58,466 nt of DNA from an uncultured Oscillospiraceae bacterium (GCA_947169975.1 CAMVRT010000015.1:1-58466), one strand, 5' to 3'. Counted from the stretch's first letter, positions 14,694-23,100 are shown. Numbers and translations are program-made. Notes: a model not told the origin generated them from the letters alone.

Positions 14694-15950
14694 ATGAAGA
14701 CAACCATCCTCCAAAAGTGCAAAACCATGCTGACCTATTGCGGCACGCTGGCCAAGTGGATGCTGGTAGGCGCGCTGATCGGCAGCGTGGGCGGCGTCAT
14801 CGGCTCGCTGTTCCACATGGGCGTGGACTTCGCCACGGAGCTGCGCCTGGCCAACCCCTGGGTGCTGTATCTGATGCCGGCGGGCGGCCTCCTGATCGTG
14901 GCGCTCTACAAGCTGACGAAGACCGAGGGCAAGGGCACCAACGCCATCATCGAGTCCGTCCACTTCGGCAAAAACGTGCCGGCGATCCTGGTGCCGGTGA
15001 TCTTCCTGTCCACGGTGATCACCCATCTGGTGGGCGGCAGTGCCGGCCGCGAGGGCGCGGCGCTGCAGATCGGCGGCGGCATCGGCCACGAGGCCGGCAA
15101 GCTGCTGCGGATGGGGGAGAAGGAGCTGCCCCTGGCCACGCTGTGCGGCATGGCGGGTGTGTTCTCCGCCCTGTTCGGCACGCCGCTGACGGCCACGGTG
15201 TTCGCGCTGGAGGTCATCTCCGTGGGTGTGCTGTACTACGCGGGGCTGGTGCCCTGCATCACGGCGGCCATGATGGGCTATGTGGTGTCCCGTCTCATGG
15301 GCGTGCCGCCCACCCGGTTTCGGGGTGTGCCCATCCCGCGTCTCGATCCCGTCACCATGCTGCGCGTCACGGCGCTGGCGGCGCTGGCGGCGGTGGTGAG
15401 CATCCTCTTCGTCCGTGCCCTGCACCTGACGGAGAAGGGAGCGGACCGGTATCTCAAAAGCCCGTGGCTGCGGATCATAGCGGGCAGCGCGGTGCTGATC
15501 GTCCTGTCGCTGCTCACCGGCGGGGACTACAACGGCGCCGGCATGGACGTGATCCGTCAGGCCATGGCCGGTGACGCCGACGCGCTGGCGTGGGTGTGGA
15601 AGATCCTGTTCACGGCCGTCACCATCGGCGTAGGGTTCAAGGGCGGCGAGGTGGTGCCGTCGTTCTTCGTGGGGGCCACCTTCGGCTGCGTGGCGGGTGG
15701 ACTCATCGGCCTGTCGCCGGGCTTCGGCGCGGCGCTGGGCCTCATCGCGGTGTTCTGCGGCGCGGTGAACTGTCCGCTGGCCTCCATCGCCTTGAGCATG
15801 GAGCTGTTCGGCGGCAAGGGGCTTCTCTACTTCGCCATGACCTGCGCCGTCAGCTATGCCCTGTCCGGCTACTGCGGTCTCTACAGCAGCCAGACAATTC
15901 TCTACTCCAAGCTCCGGGCCGAGTACATCAACATGCGGACCAAGGAGTAA
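14694..15950 (+). CDS. CLC-family chloride/fluoride channel or antiporter
   Basis: 418-residue membrane protein with about ten hydrophobic segments. CLC hallmarks: GGSAGREGAALQIGGG (the GxxGREGP-like anion loop), the central FKGGEVVPSFFVGATFG, and the C-terminal NCPLASIALSMELFG. No CBS domains. The FKGGEV-type centre and GREGA loop resemble the clade that includes CLC-F fluoride/proton exporters, but the ion cannot be settled by eye. The ATG at 14694 has GGGGAGACGCC upstream; earlier in-frame codons lie in the promoter and repeats. Expressed as a single gene and followed by a repeat and a terminator. Confidence 0.88.
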   Translation: MKTTILQKCKTMLTYCGTLAKWMLVGALIGSVGGVIGSLFHMGVDFATELRLANPWVLYLMPAGGLLIVALYKLTKTEGKGTNAIIESVHFGKNVPAILVPVIFLSTVITHLVGGSAGREGAALQIGGGIGHEAGKLLRMGEKELPLATLCGMAGVFSALFGTPLTATVFALEVISVGVLYYAGLVPCITAAMMGYVVSRLMGVPPTRFRGVPIPRLDPVTMLRVTALAALAAVVSILFVRALHLTEKGADRYLKSPWLRIIAGSAVLIVLSLLTGGDYNGAGMDVIRQAMAGDADALAWVWKILFTAVTIGVGFKGGEVVPSFFVGATFGCVAGGLIGLSPGFGAALGLIAVFCGAVNCPLASIALSMELFGGKGLLYFAMTCAVSYALSGYCGLYSSQTILYSKLRAEYINMRTKE

Positions 15951-15952
15951 GG

Positions 15953-15998
15953 GCTTCCCCCTGGGGGGAAGCTGTCGGCGAAGCCGACTGACGAGGGG
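15953..15998 (+). repeat. Family I short form
   Basis: GGCTTCCCCCTGGGGGGAAGC, then GTCGGC, loop GAA, GCCGAC and a TGACGAGG tail (the usual TGATGAGG with one change). It begins 3 bases after the CLC stop codon. Confidence 0.8.
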
Positions 15999-16025
15999 AA
16001 AAGAGCAAGGGCTTCATTCCAAATA

Positions 16026-16058
16026 AAAAGGCCGGTGGGCGTCGCCCACCGGCCTTTT
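16026..16058. terminator. Bidirectional intrinsic terminator
   Basis: AAAAGGCCGGTGGGC, loop GTC, GCCCACCGGCCTTTT, perfect 15-bp arms with A/T ends. Serves the CLC gene and, on the other strand, the flavoprotein gene. Confidence 0.85.
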
Positions 16059-16067
16059 CTCTTTTCA

Positions 16068-16277
16068 AGCCTTCCCCTTGAGGGGAAGGTGGCGCGAAGC
16101 GCCGGATGAGGTGTCATTGCGAGCCGCCGCCGGCGGGGCCGCGGCGATACGCCTCCCAAAAGCCTTCCCCCTTGGGGGAAGGTTAAGTGAGTGCCCAAAT
16201 CTGTGATTTGGCTGCACGAACTTATGCATGCGAGCGCAGCGAGTCGCAGGCGCGAAGCCGTGACGGATGAGGGGCCT
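16068..16277 (+). repeat. Three consecutive repeats (family I, family II, composite)
   Basis: 16070-16111 short form (GGCGC, GAA, GCGCC, GGATGAGG). 16112-16152 degenerate family II (TCATTGCGAG ... GCGGCGATACG). 16158-16277 composite with hairpin one, the CCCAAATC module and the GCCGTGACGGATGAGG tail, ending just before the flavoprotein stop. Confidence 0.78.
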
Positions 16278-17476
16278 TATTCGCCCAGCATGCCCGCCAG
16301 CCGTCCGCTGCTCCACGCCCATTGGAGGTTGAAGCCGCCGCAGTCGCCATCCACGTCCAGCACCTCGCCGCAGGCGTAGAGCCCCGGCACCAGCCGGCTC
16401 TCCAGTGTGTCCGGATCAAACTCGTCGGTACGCAGGCCGCCTGCCGTCACCTGGGCCTGATCGAAGCCGCAGGTGCCGAGAACGGGCAGGGCAAACCGGT
16501 GCGCAGTGGTGGCAATGCACCGGATATCGTCGTCTGTCAAGCATTCCAGCGGCTGGGCTGTAAAGCCGGATGCCTTGACGACCACCTGTCCCAGCCGGGG
16601 GTGGAGGAGGCCGGTGAAAAGCTCCCGCGCCTCGTGTCCGGCGAGCAGATTCCGCCGCCGGGAAAGCTCCCGGACGGTGCGCTCCTCATCCCATTCCGGC
16701 AGCAGATCCAGCACGCAGGTCAGCCTCTCGCCAACCGTGGCCGCCGCCCTTGAAACGTCGAACACCGCCGGGCCGCTGACGCCGTACTCGGTGAACAGCA
16801 CCTCGCCGGTGCGCTGCGCCAGCACCTCGCCGCTCCGGCAAACCGACACCGCCGCCTCCGCCTTCACGCCCTTCAGGGCGCGGGGATAGGTGGGATCGGT
16901 GCGCAGCTGCACGATGGCGGGGTACAGGGCTGTGCGGTGGTGGCCCAGCGCCTTGGCCAGCCGGTAGCCGTCCATCACGCCGCCCACCTTGGCGCCTGCC
17001 GCGCCGCCTGCTGCCAATATCACCGCATCGGCGGTGTAAACCCCTTCTTCTGTCGTAACTGTAAAGGCGTGATCCTTCACACGGATGCCTGTCACGGGCG
17101 CGCCCGTCACCACGGTCACGCCCCGCTTTTCCAAAGCGAACCGCAGCACGTCCACCACGCTGGAGGCCATGTTGGAGAAGGGGTAGAGCCGCCCGCTGTC
17201 CTCGGTCACGGTCAGCAGGCCCAGCTCGCCGAACCAGCGGAGCGTGTCCTCCACGCCGAAGCGGCGCAGCACGTCCGACACCAGAGCGCTGTCGCCGTGG
17301 TAGTGTTCCTCGGCGGCATGGGTGTTGGATAGGTTGCACCGTCCGTTGCCGGTGGACAGGAGCTTGCGGCCCACCCGGGCCTGTCGCTCCAGCACCGTGA
17401 CCTGATGGCCGTTGTCCGCCGCGGTGATGGCGGCGGCCATGCCGCCGGCCCCGCCGCCGATGACGATGACGTTCAT
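16277..17476 (-). CDS. HI0933/BaiN-family FAD-dependent oxidoreductase
   Basis: 399-residue flavoprotein of the HI0933 (YhiN/BaiN) family. The N-terminal dinucleotide motif is VIGGGAGGMAAAITAADNG, followed by a typical RKLLSTGNGRCNLSN block and a C-terminal GLYACGEVLDVDGDCGGFN FAD-binding motif. The exact reaction is unknown for most members; some reduce bile-acid intermediates, others have been linked to RNA/ribosome biology. The ATG overlaps the ruvX stop by 4 bases (ATGA), so it is translationally coupled to ruvX, and GGAGGGAACAAC precedes it. Confidence 0.92.
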   Translation of the reverse strand: MNVIVIGGGAGGMAAAITAADNGHQVTVLERQARVGRKLLSTGNGRCNLSNTHAAEEHYHGDSALVSDVLRRFGVEDTLRWFGELGLLTVTEDSGRLYPFSNMASSVVDVLRFALEKRGVTVVTGAPVTGIRVKDHAFTVTTEEGVYTADAVILAAGGAAGAKVGGVMDGYRLAKALGHHRTALYPAIVQLRTDPTYPRALKGVKAEAAVSVCRSGEVLAQRTGEVLFTEYGVSGPAVFDVSRAAATVGERLTCVLDLLPEWDEERTVRELSRRRNLLAGHEARELFTGLLHPRLGQVVVKASGFTAQPLECLTDDDIRCIATTAHRFALPVLGTCGFDQAQVTAGGLRTDEFDPDTLESRLVPGLYACGEVLDVDGDCGGFNLQWAWSSGRLAGMLGE

Positions 17477-17898
17477 GTTGTTCCCTCCAGCTTCCGCCGT
17501 GTGAGGTAGCCCTCCAGCATGAGGCTGGCGGCCACGGCGTCCACGATCTTCTTCCTTTTTTTGGCGTTCTTGCCGTTTTCAAAGAGAATGTTGTGTGCCT
17601 CTACGGTGCTGCGCCGCTCGTCCCAGAGGGTCACGGGCAGGGAGGTGGCCTCCCGGAGCGTTTCCGCCAGGGCGGCGCACTTCTCGGCCCGGGGACCCAG
17701 GGTGCCGTCCATGTTCTTGGGGTAGCCCAGCACCAGCTCGGTGACGCCGTGCTCGGCGATGAGGCGGCAGATCTCGTTGATGACCGCGTCCTCCTTCCGG
17801 CTGTGGATGACGGTGGTGAACCCGGCCAGCGTGCCGGTGAAATCGGATATGGCGATGCCGGTGTGGGCGTCGCCGTAGTCGATGGCCATGATTTTCAT
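17473..17898 (-). CDS. ruvX: RuvX/YqgF family Holliday junction resolvase-like nuclease
   Basis: 141 residues, normal for RuvX. RNase H-like fold motifs: MAIDYGDAHTGIAISD with the first acidic residue, LVLGYPKNMDG, LWDERRSTVEA with the central acidic pair, and KIVDAVAASLMLEGYL with the last Asp. Family knowledge: putative resolvase and 16S rRNA 5'-end processing nuclease. The ATG has AAAGGAGGTCCCC upstream. It is first in a two-gene unit with the flavoprotein. In many Firmicutes it lies beside ireB and DUF1292 genes, which here are separated. No clear promoter was seen immediately upstream. Confidence 0.94.
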   Translation of the reverse strand: MKIMAIDYGDAHTGIAISDFTGTLAGFTTVIHSRKEDAVINEICRLIAEHGVTELVLGYPKNMDGTLGPRAEKCAALAETLREATSLPVTLWDERRSTVEAHNILFENGKNAKKRKKIVDAVAASLMLEGYLTRRKLEGTT

Positions 17899-17929
17899 AT
17901 GGGGACCTCCTTTATATAAGGTAAGGGGA

Positions 17930-18325
17930 GTGACCCCTCATCAGTCGCTTCGCGCCTGCGACTCGCTGCGCTCGCATGCATAAGTTCGTGCTGCCAAATC
18001 ACAGATTTGGGCACTCACTTAACCTTCCCCCCGGGGGGAAGCCGTTATTAGCCTTCCCCTTGAGGGGAAATCAGCGACACGCCGCCTCGTCGACAGAAAC
18101 TTCACATCCCTCGCCGCGGTGTGCGACACCACGGCTCGTCCGTTTCGTTCTGTCTCCTCTCCCCACCGCAAACACTTCGTTGGTTTGCGGCGGGGACCCC
18201 CATTAGAAAGAAGCGAGATGATTTCGAGGATGGCCCCCGCCTGTCGCGACCGACGGGAGCGAGAGGCGGCTGGGCCGACGGTGGGCAAGAGGTGCCGAGC
18301 GTAAGCGAGGCGGATGAGGTGTCAG
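17930..18325. repeat. Composite (minus) plus long-form family I (plus)
   Basis: 17932-18045 is the minus-strand composite (CTCATCAGTCGC ... CCCAAATC module ... CCTTCCCCCC). 18048-18325 has hairpin one (CCTTCCCCTTGAGGGGAA), a partial module 1, then module 2 (GGCCC with GGGCC; CCGCCTG with GAGGCGG; loop GACCGACGGGAG), GACGGTGGGCAAGAGG, and GGCGGATGAGG. No gene is supported between 17899 and 18616. Confidence 0.72.
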
Positions 18326-18437
18326 AGATTCCCTGTCAAAACTTCATCCACCTCCCACTATACACGCAAACTCTCCCCTTGGCAACAAAAAAGGGGAGAA
18401 GGGGGCAGAAAAAACGAAAAAAACCCGCAAAAAGTTG

Positions 18438-18466
18438 TTGACCCGGGGCGGAAAGTATGCTATACT
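18438..18466 (+). promoter_or_regulatory. Promoter of the rpmG-secE-nusG operon
   Basis: TTGACC (18438-18443), 17-base spacer, TATACT (18461-18466). The leader of about 140 bases to rpmG contains no recognised motif. Confidence 0.85.
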
Positions 18467-18616
18467 CGTCATTACCTGTGAGTGGGTGCTTTCTTTTTGC
18501 GCGCATTTTCGCTTCATGCGCGAGGAGAGGGAGGCCTGCCGATCAGGGAGGCAATCGGTATTTCGGGGCCGATCCGCCGACCCCAGATACCTAATCTAAT
18601 AAGGAGGTGCCGTTAC

Positions 18617-18766
18617 ATGCGCGTGAAAATCACCCTCCGCTGCAACGAGTGCAAGCAGAGGAACTACAACACGATGAAGAACAAGAAGAATACCCCGGAC
18701 AAGCTGACCATGAACAAGTATTGCCCCTTCTGCAAGAAGCACACGGTTCACACCGAGACCAAGTGA
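18617..18766 (+). CDS. rpmG: 50S ribosomal protein L33
   Basis: 49 residues with the zinc-ribbon pattern [11 protein letters not shown] ... [11 protein letters not shown] (two CxxC pairs), so the zinc-binding (C+) form of L33. The length is right for L33. The ATG at 18617 has AAGGAGGTG upstream; longer in-frame readings from 18482 cross the leader. Followed 15 bases later by secE. Confidence 0.97.
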   Translation: MRVKITLRCNECKQRNYNTMKNKKNTPDKLTMNKYCPFCKKHTVHTETK

Positions 18767-18781
18767 TCGGAGGAGAGAACG

Positions 18782-19069
18782 ATGGCTGACGAGAAGAAGG
18801 AAGTTAAGAAGGTCGAGAAGAAGGCCCGCAGGGACTATTTCAAGTGGTTCCGCGAGATGAAGAGCGAGCTGAAGAAGGTCGTGTGGCCTGACGGCAAGAC
18901 CACGCTGAAGAACACGTTGACGGTTCTGGCGGTGTCTCTGGTCATCGGCGCCGTGATCTGGATCTTTGACTGGGTGGCGCTCACTGCTGTGAATTTCCTG
19001 ATCGGTCTGTTCAAGCAGGATACCGCCGCGGCGGCCGCCGCTGTGAGCAGCCTGACGGGCTGGTTCTGA
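18782..19069 (+). CDS. secE: Preprotein translocase subunit SecE
   Basis: 95 residues. A Lys/Glu-rich head, the amphipathic SecE signature YFKWFREMKSELKKVVWP, then one membrane helix (TVLAVSLVIGAVIWIFDWV). It clamps SecY in the SecYEG channel. Ala-rich C-terminal extension. The ATG has GGAGGAGAACG upstream. Conserved rpmG-secE-nusG order. Confidence 0.96.
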   Translation: MADEKKEVKKVEKKARRDYFKWFREMKSELKKVVWPDGKTTLKNTLTVLAVSLVIGAVIWIFDWVALTAVNFLIGLFKQDTAAAAAAVSSLTGWF

Positions 19070-19079
19070 GGCAGAGCAG

Positions 19080-19607
19080 ATGGCTGATAACGCAAAGTGG
19101 TACGTGATCCACACCTACTCCGGCTACGAGAACGCTGTGAAGACTGCCATTGAAAAGGCAGTGGACAACCGCAATCTCCATGACATGGTGCTCCAGATGG
19201 AGATCCCCATGGAGACCGTCCACGAGGTCAACGAGGCGGGCGTTGCCAAGGATGTGGAGCGCAAGGTGTTCCCCGGTTACGTGCTGATCAAGATGGTGCT
19301 GACCGACGATACCTGGCATCTGATCCGCAACATCCGCGGCGTCACCGGATTTGTGGGCACGGCCAACAAGGCCATCCCCCTCACCGAGGAGGAAGTGCTG
19401 GCTCTGGGCGTGGAGCGCCGCGAGATCGTGGTCCGCTACCAGGTGGGCGACCGCGTGCGCATCACCGACGGCCCGCTGTCCACCTTCACCGGCACGGTGG
19501 AGGAGATCGAGCCGGAGAAGAACAAGGTCCGCGTGGTGGTGTCCATGTTCGGACGCGAGACCCCCGTGGAACTGGAGCTCGACCAGGTCGAGGTCTCGGA
19601 AAAATAA
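19080..19607 (+). CDS. nusG: Transcription elongation/termination factor NusG
   Basis: 175 residues. NGN domain ([15 protein letters not shown], then [18 protein letters not shown]) and C-terminal KOW domain ([19 protein letters not shown]). Binds RNA polymerase and modulates pausing and Rho/ribosome coupling. It starts 10 bases after secE, with GAGGCAGAGCAG as a modest ribosome site. Confidence 0.97.
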   Translation: MADNAKWYVIHTYSGYENAVKTAIEKAVDNRNLHDMVLQMEIPMETVHEVNEAGVAKDVERKVFPGYVLIKMVLTDDTWHLIRNIRGVTGFVGTANKAIPLTEEEVLALGVERREIVVRYQVGDRVRITDGPLSTFTGTVEEIEPEKNKVRVVVSMFGRETPVELELDQVEVSEK

Positions 19608-19608
19608 A

Positions 19609-19722
19609 GACGGCGAAGCCGTCGGTCCGGAGAGAAGCGAATCCGGCGCAAGTGGGAGAGACGCGCAAGGCGTCTCGCCAAGGGCGTGCGGCGCCAACAG
19701 GCCGTGCGCTACCACATTTGAA
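19609..19722 (+). promoter_or_regulatory. Structured nusG-rplK leader, possible L11/L1-operon control region
   Basis: Several nested hairpins: GACGGC, GAA, GCCGTC (19609-19623); GAGACGC, GCAA, GGCGTCTC (19657-19677); and an outer GTGG ... CCAC pair spanning about 19650-19716. A GTGGGAG ... ACCAC arrangement before rplK is common in Firmicutes and is thought to relate to ribosomal-protein autoregulation. Assignment by resemblance only. Confidence 0.4.
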
Positions 19723-19739
19723 GAAGGAGGTGCCTACAC

Positions 19740-20165
19740 ATGGCACAGAAAGTTGTTGGTTACGTGAAGCTGCAGATTCCTGCAGGCAAAGCAACTCCCG
19801 CACCCCCCGTTGGCCCCGCTCTGGGCCAGCACGGCGTGAACATCGCCGCTTTCACCAAGGAATTCAACGAGCGCACCAAGAATGACATGGGCCTCATCAT
19901 CCCCGTTGTCATCACCGTGTATTCCGACCGTTCCTTCACCTTTATCACCAAGACTCCTCCCGCGGCTGTCCTCATCAAGAAGGAGTGCAACATTGAGTCC
20001 GGCTCCGGCGTCCCCAACAAGACGAAGGTAGCCACCATCTCCAAGGCCTCCATCCAGAAGATCGCCGAGCTGAAGATGCGTGATCTGAACGCCGCCTCTC
20101 TGGAGGCTGCCATGAGCATGATCGCCGGTACCGCCCGCTCCATGGGCGTCGTGGTCGGCGAGTAA
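19740..20165 (+). CDS. rplK: 50S ribosomal protein L11
   Basis: 141 residues, typical. Pro-rich N-terminus ([24 protein letters not shown]) and the C-terminal rRNA-binding segment ending [10 protein letters not shown]. Part of the GTPase-associated centre. The ATG has AAGGAGGTGCC upstream. Confidence 0.98.
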   Translation: MAQKVVGYVKLQIPAGKATPAPPVGPALGQHGVNIAAFTKEFNERTKNDMGLIIPVVITVYSDRSFTFITKTPPAAVLIKKECNIESGSGVPNKTKVATISKASIQKIAELKMRDLNAASLEAAMSMIAGTARSMGVVVGE

Positions 20166-20179
20166 GGAGGGTTTTTGAG

Positions 20180-20872
20180 ATGTTTAGAGGTAAGAAATAT
20201 AAAGAGATCGCCAAGCAGATCGACCGCGCCGCCCTGTATGATCCCAAAGAGGGTCTGGATCTGATCTGCAAGACCGCCAGCGCCAAGTTCGACGAGACCG
20301 TGGAGCTGCACGTGAAGCTGGGCGTTGACTCCCGTCACGCCGACCAGCAGGTTCGCGGCGCCATCGTCCTGCCCAACGGCACCGGCAAGACCGCCCGCGT
20401 CCTGGTGTTCGCCAAGGGCGACAAGGCTGACGCTGCCCGTGAGGCCGGCGCCGACTACGTGGGCGATATGGACATGGTGGAGAAGATCCAGAAGGAAAAC
20501 TGGTTTGATTTCGACGTGGTCGTCGCCAGCCCCGACATGATGGGCGTGGTGGGCCGCCTCGGTAAGCTGCTGGGCCCCAAGGGCTTGATGCCCTCTCCCA
20601 AGGCCGGCACCGTGACCCCCGACGTGGCCAAGGCCGTGAAGGAAGTCAAGGCCGGTAAGGTGGAGTACCGTCTGGACAAGACCAACATCATCCACTGCCC
20701 CATCGGCAAGGTGTCCTTCGGCGCTGACAAGCTGTATGAGAACTACACCGCTCTCATGGGCGCCATCATCAAGGCCAAGCCCGCCGCTGCCAAGGGCCAG
20801 TATATCCGCTCCTGCGTGGCCGCCAGCACCATGGGCCCCGGCGTGAAGATGAACGCCGCCAAGCAGCTCTGA
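20180..20872 (+). CDS. rplA: 50S ribosomal protein L1
   Basis: 230 residues. L1 signatures: the conserved [15 protein letters not shown] block, [20 protein letters not shown], and the [19 protein letters not shown] block. Binds 23S rRNA at the L1 stalk and in many bacteria represses its own operon. It starts 14 bases after rplK, with AAGGAGGG upstream. No promoter separates it from rplK. Confidence 0.98.
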   Translation: MFRGKKYKEIAKQIDRAALYDPKEGLDLICKTASAKFDETVELHVKLGVDSRHADQQVRGAIVLPNGTGKTARVLVFAKGDKADAAREAGADYVGDMDMVEKIQKENWFDFDVVVASPDMMGVVGRLGKLLGPKGLMPSPKAGTVTPDVAKAVKEVKAGKVEYRLDKTNIIHCPIGKVSFGADKLYENYTALMGAIIKAKPAAAKGQYIRSCVAASTMGPGVKMNAAKQL

Positions 20873-20874
20873 TT

Positions 20875-21210
20875 CTGATCCGCAACACGAAGGGAAACCG
20901 GCCGATCTTTCCGGCCGTCTTCGCGCCATGCATCACGAAAATGCTCGGAAATACACAAAGTATTCCCTGCGCTTTTCGTTTCGCCTGACACAAAGCCGCC
21001 TCGGAAATCTCCGGCCTCTCCCGTCCGTATTCCGGATCTCCGCACCCGCGAAAGCAGGTCATGCACTTGCCCTTCTTTCTTGGGTGCCGATGGCTCCGCA
21101 ACACGAAGGGAGACCGGCCGATCTTTCCGGCCTCTCCCGTCCGTGATCCGGATCTGCGCACCCGCGAAAGCAGGTCATGCACTTGTCCTTCTTTCTTGGG
21201 TGCCGATGGG
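20875..21210 (+). repeat. Direct repeats of about 116 bases after rplA
   Basis: Two segments recur. GCAACACGAAGGGA[AG]ACCGG occurs near 20882 and 21098. A longer stretch from CTCTCCCGTCCGT through CGCACCCGCGAAAGCAGG to TCTTGGGTGCCGATGG is near-identical at about 21015-21091 and 21131-21208, offset 116 bases. Between them lies AAATACACAAAGTATTCC, which also occurs at 47970. No ORF with coding character; no obvious terminator for rplA was found here. Confidence 0.75.
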
Positions 21211-21221
21211 GATGCTCCTCT

Positions 21222-21425
21222 CCAAGCCTTCCCCTTGAGGGGAAACCGCCGAAGTGCCGCCTGTGGCGGATGCAGCGAGGCGGTTTCGAGGAAGTGTCCC
21301 GGTTTTCACGACCAACGGGAGTGAAAACCGGCTGACACGACGGTGGGCAAGAGGTGGCACGGCGAAGCCGTGACGGATGAGGTGTCATTGCGAGCCGGTG
21401 ACCGACGTCACCGGCGCGGCAATCC
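21222..21425 (+). repeat. Family I long form followed by family II
   Basis: The clearest long form. Hairpin one at 21226-21245; module 1 outer stem AAACCGCC (21243-21250) with GGCGGTTT (21279-21286) around CCGCC-TGT-GGCGG; module 2 outer GTGTC (21294-21298) with GACAC (21334-21338), inner CCGGTTTTCAC (21299-21309) with GTGAAAACCGG (21321-21331); terminal hairpin CACGGC, GAA, GCCGTG; tail GGATGAGG. Family II follows at 21384: TCATTGCGAG, CCGGTGAC with GTCACCGG, GGCAATCCG. Confidence 0.82.
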
Positions 21426-21468
21426 GCATCCCCCAAAAACCCCAACGCAAAAAATGTATATTCAAGGC

Positions 21469-21497
21469 TTGACAAACGCCAACGCCTTGCGTATAAT
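21469..21497 (+). promoter_or_regulatory. Promoter of rplJ-rplL
   Basis: Consensus TTGACA (21469-21474), 17-base spacer, consensus TATAAT (21492-21497). One of the two perfect double matches to the sigma-A consensus I saw here, fitting a highly expressed ribosomal operon. Confidence 0.92.
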
Positions 21498-21504
21498 CAC
21501 ATCG

Positions 21505-21622
21505 TTGCGTTCCAAAGACAGCAGGTGGCCCCGAGGCCGTAAGTCCTGCCGAGGATGGCAAATCGTTTTGATTGCTTTTGACCGTCCTCTGTGTCTTTTG
21601 ACCGGAGGACGGTTTCCTTTTT
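21505..21622 (+). promoter_or_regulatory. Ribosomal protein L10 leader with attenuator
   Basis: The conserved L10-leader blocks TTCCAAAGACAGCAGGTG and TAAGTCCTGCCGAGG are present (CAGCAGG pairing with CCTGC), followed by a terminator hairpin ACCGTCCTC (21581-21589) with GAGGACGGT (21605-21613) and TTCCTTTTT. Family knowledge: L10(L12)4 binds this leader when in excess and lowers rplJL expression in Firmicutes; the terminator indicates control by premature termination. Confidence 0.93.
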
Positions 21623-21662
21623 AGAACGCACCGACCAATTCTCATGGAGGTGAAACACAAGA

Positions 21663-22187
21663 ATGCCCAACGCAAAGGTACTGTCTGAAAAGCAGGCGAT
21701 CGTGGCTGCTCTGACCGAGAAGGTCCAGAACGCCGCTGCCGGCGTCATCGTTGACTACAAGGGCATCACCGTGGCAGAGGATACCGCTCTGCGCGCTGAG
21801 TGCCGTGAAAACAACGTGGAGTACGCCGTCATCAAGAACACCCTGCTGCGCTTCGCGTTCAACAACTGCGGTCTGGACGCTCTGGACGATCAGCTCAACG
21901 GCACCACATCTCTGGCTGTCTGTGCTGACGATCCCGTGGCTCCCGCCCGTGTGATTGCTGGTTACGCGGACAAGCTGAAAGGCAAGTTCGAGATCAAGGG
22001 CGGCTTCATGGAGGGCAAGGTCGTCTCTCTGGAGACCATCCAGGCTCTGGCCGCCATTCCCGCACTGCCCGTCCTGCAGGCCCAGGTTCTGGGAACCATG
22101 CTGGCTCCCATCTCCGCTCTGGCCTGCGTCCTGAAGCAGATCGCCGAGAAGAACGGCGCTCCTGCCGAGGAAGCCGCCGCCGAGTAA
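21663..22187 (+). CDS. rplJ: 50S ribosomal protein L10
   Basis: 174 residues. L10 pattern: an AL-T-EKVQNAAAGVIVDYKGITV N-terminus, then NTLLRFA, GTTSLAVCADDPVAPARVI, and a C-terminal L12-binding helix rich in Ala/Glu. Anchors L7/L12 dimers to the ribosome. The ATG follows ATGGAGGTGAAA. Controlled by the leader at 21505-21622. Confidence 0.97.
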   Translation: MPNAKVLSEKQAIVAALTEKVQNAAAGVIVDYKGITVAEDTALRAECRENNVEYAVIKNTLLRFAFNNCGLDALDDQLNGTTSLAVCADDPVAPARVIAGYADKLKGKFEIKGGFMEGKVVSLETIQALAAIPALPVLQAQVLGTMLAPISALACVLKQIAEKNGAPAEEAAAE

Positions 22188-22240
22188 GCGGCAACAAATC
22201 CCCCACAAAACACTATTCTACAAATTAGGAGGAAATTACA

Positions 22241-22612
22241 ATGTCTGAGAAGATCAATGCTCTGATTGAGGAAGTTAAGGCTCTCACCGTTCTGGAGCTG
22301 AGCGAGCTGGTTCACGCTCTGGAGGAGACCTTCGGTGTGTCCGCCGCCGCCATGGCCGCTCCCGCTGCCGGCGCTGCTGCTCCCGCTGCCGAGGAGAAGA
22401 CCGAGTTTGACGTGGTTCTGGCCGGCTTCGACGCTGCTCAGAAGATCAAGGTCATCAAGGTCGTCCGCGAGGTCATGGGTCTGGGTCTGGCCGAGGCCAA
22501 GGCTGCTGTCGAGGGCGCTCCCACCACCATGAAGGAAGGCCTGTCCAAGGAAGAGGCCGAGGAGCTGAAGAAGAAGGTCGAAGAGGTCGGCGGCAAGGTC
22601 GAGCTCAAGTAA
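22241..22612 (+). CDS. rplL: 50S ribosomal protein L7/L12
   Basis: 123 residues. N-terminal dimer domain ([20 protein letters not shown]), Ala/Pro hinge ([14 protein letters not shown]), and C-terminal factor-binding domain ([20 protein letters not shown], then [20 protein letters not shown]). Recruits translation GTPases. AGGAGGAAATTAC precedes the ATG. Followed directly by a strong terminator: rpoB, the usual next gene in Firmicutes, is not present. Confidence 0.98.
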   Translation: MSEKINALIEEVKALTVLELSELVHALEETFGVSAAAMAAPAAGAAAPAAEEKTEFDVVLAGFDAAQKIKVIKVVREVMGLGLAEAKAAVEGAPTTMKEGLSKEEAEELKKKVEEVGGKVELK

Positions 22613-22634
22613 GTTTCACCAAAACCATGAAAGA

Positions 22635-22668
22635 ACAGACGCAGGCAACCGCCCGCGTCTGTTTTTTT
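22635..22668 (+). terminator. Intrinsic terminator after rplL
   Basis: ACAGACGC with GCGTCTGT across a 12-base loop, then a run of seven T. Confidence 0.9.
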
Positions 22669-22681
22669 GCGCTCTGTCACC

Positions 22682-23045
22682 CTGTCATTGCGAGCCGCGA
22701 AGCGGCGCGGCAATCCGTATGCCCGCGTCTCCTGTCATTGCGGGGAAATCAGCGAAGCGCCGCCAGCGCCAGCGACGCCCCGCGAGGGACGAGCGGATGG
22801 CGGAGCAAGTGCCCTTGGGGTATGGCGGATGAAGCGAGCTGATTTCGAGGAATTCGGCGAAACGCCGCCTGTGGCGGATACAGTGAGCCGAATTCGAGGA
22901 AGGCCCCCGCTTGTCGCGACCGATGGGAGCGAGAAGCGGCTGGGCCGACGGTGAGCAAGAGTGTCCCGGTTTTCACGACCAACGGGAGCGAAAACCGGCT
23001 GACACGACGGTGGGCAAAGCGCAGCCGCCCGCGGCAATCCGCAGC
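22682..23045 (+). repeat. Complex nest of family I and II modules
   Basis: 22684-22716 family II (CCGC, GAA, GCGG inside). 22742-22858 a module 1 (AAATCAGC with GCTGATTT) with other sequence inserted in its loop. 22857-22898 a second module 1 (GAATTCGGC with GCCGAATTC). 22902-22946 module 2 type A (GGCCC with GGGCC; CCGCTTG with GAAGCGG). 22961-23007 module 2 type B (GTGTC with GACAC; CCGGTTTTC with GAAAACCGG). It ends CCGCGGCAATCCG. No gene between 22669 and 23133. Confidence 0.75.
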
Positions 23046-23062
23046 ACACCGGCAAACCAACA

Positions 23063-23100
23063 TCACGCCGCCCCGCCGAAGCTTCGGCAGGGCGGCGTGA
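23063..23100 (-). terminator. Terminator-like hairpin after the HTH gene
   Basis: Near-perfect 19-bp inverted repeat (TCACGCCGCCC ... GGGCGGCGTGA, centred on AAGCTT) located 33 bases past the HTH stop codon. The minus-strand T-tract is weak. Confidence 0.6.
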
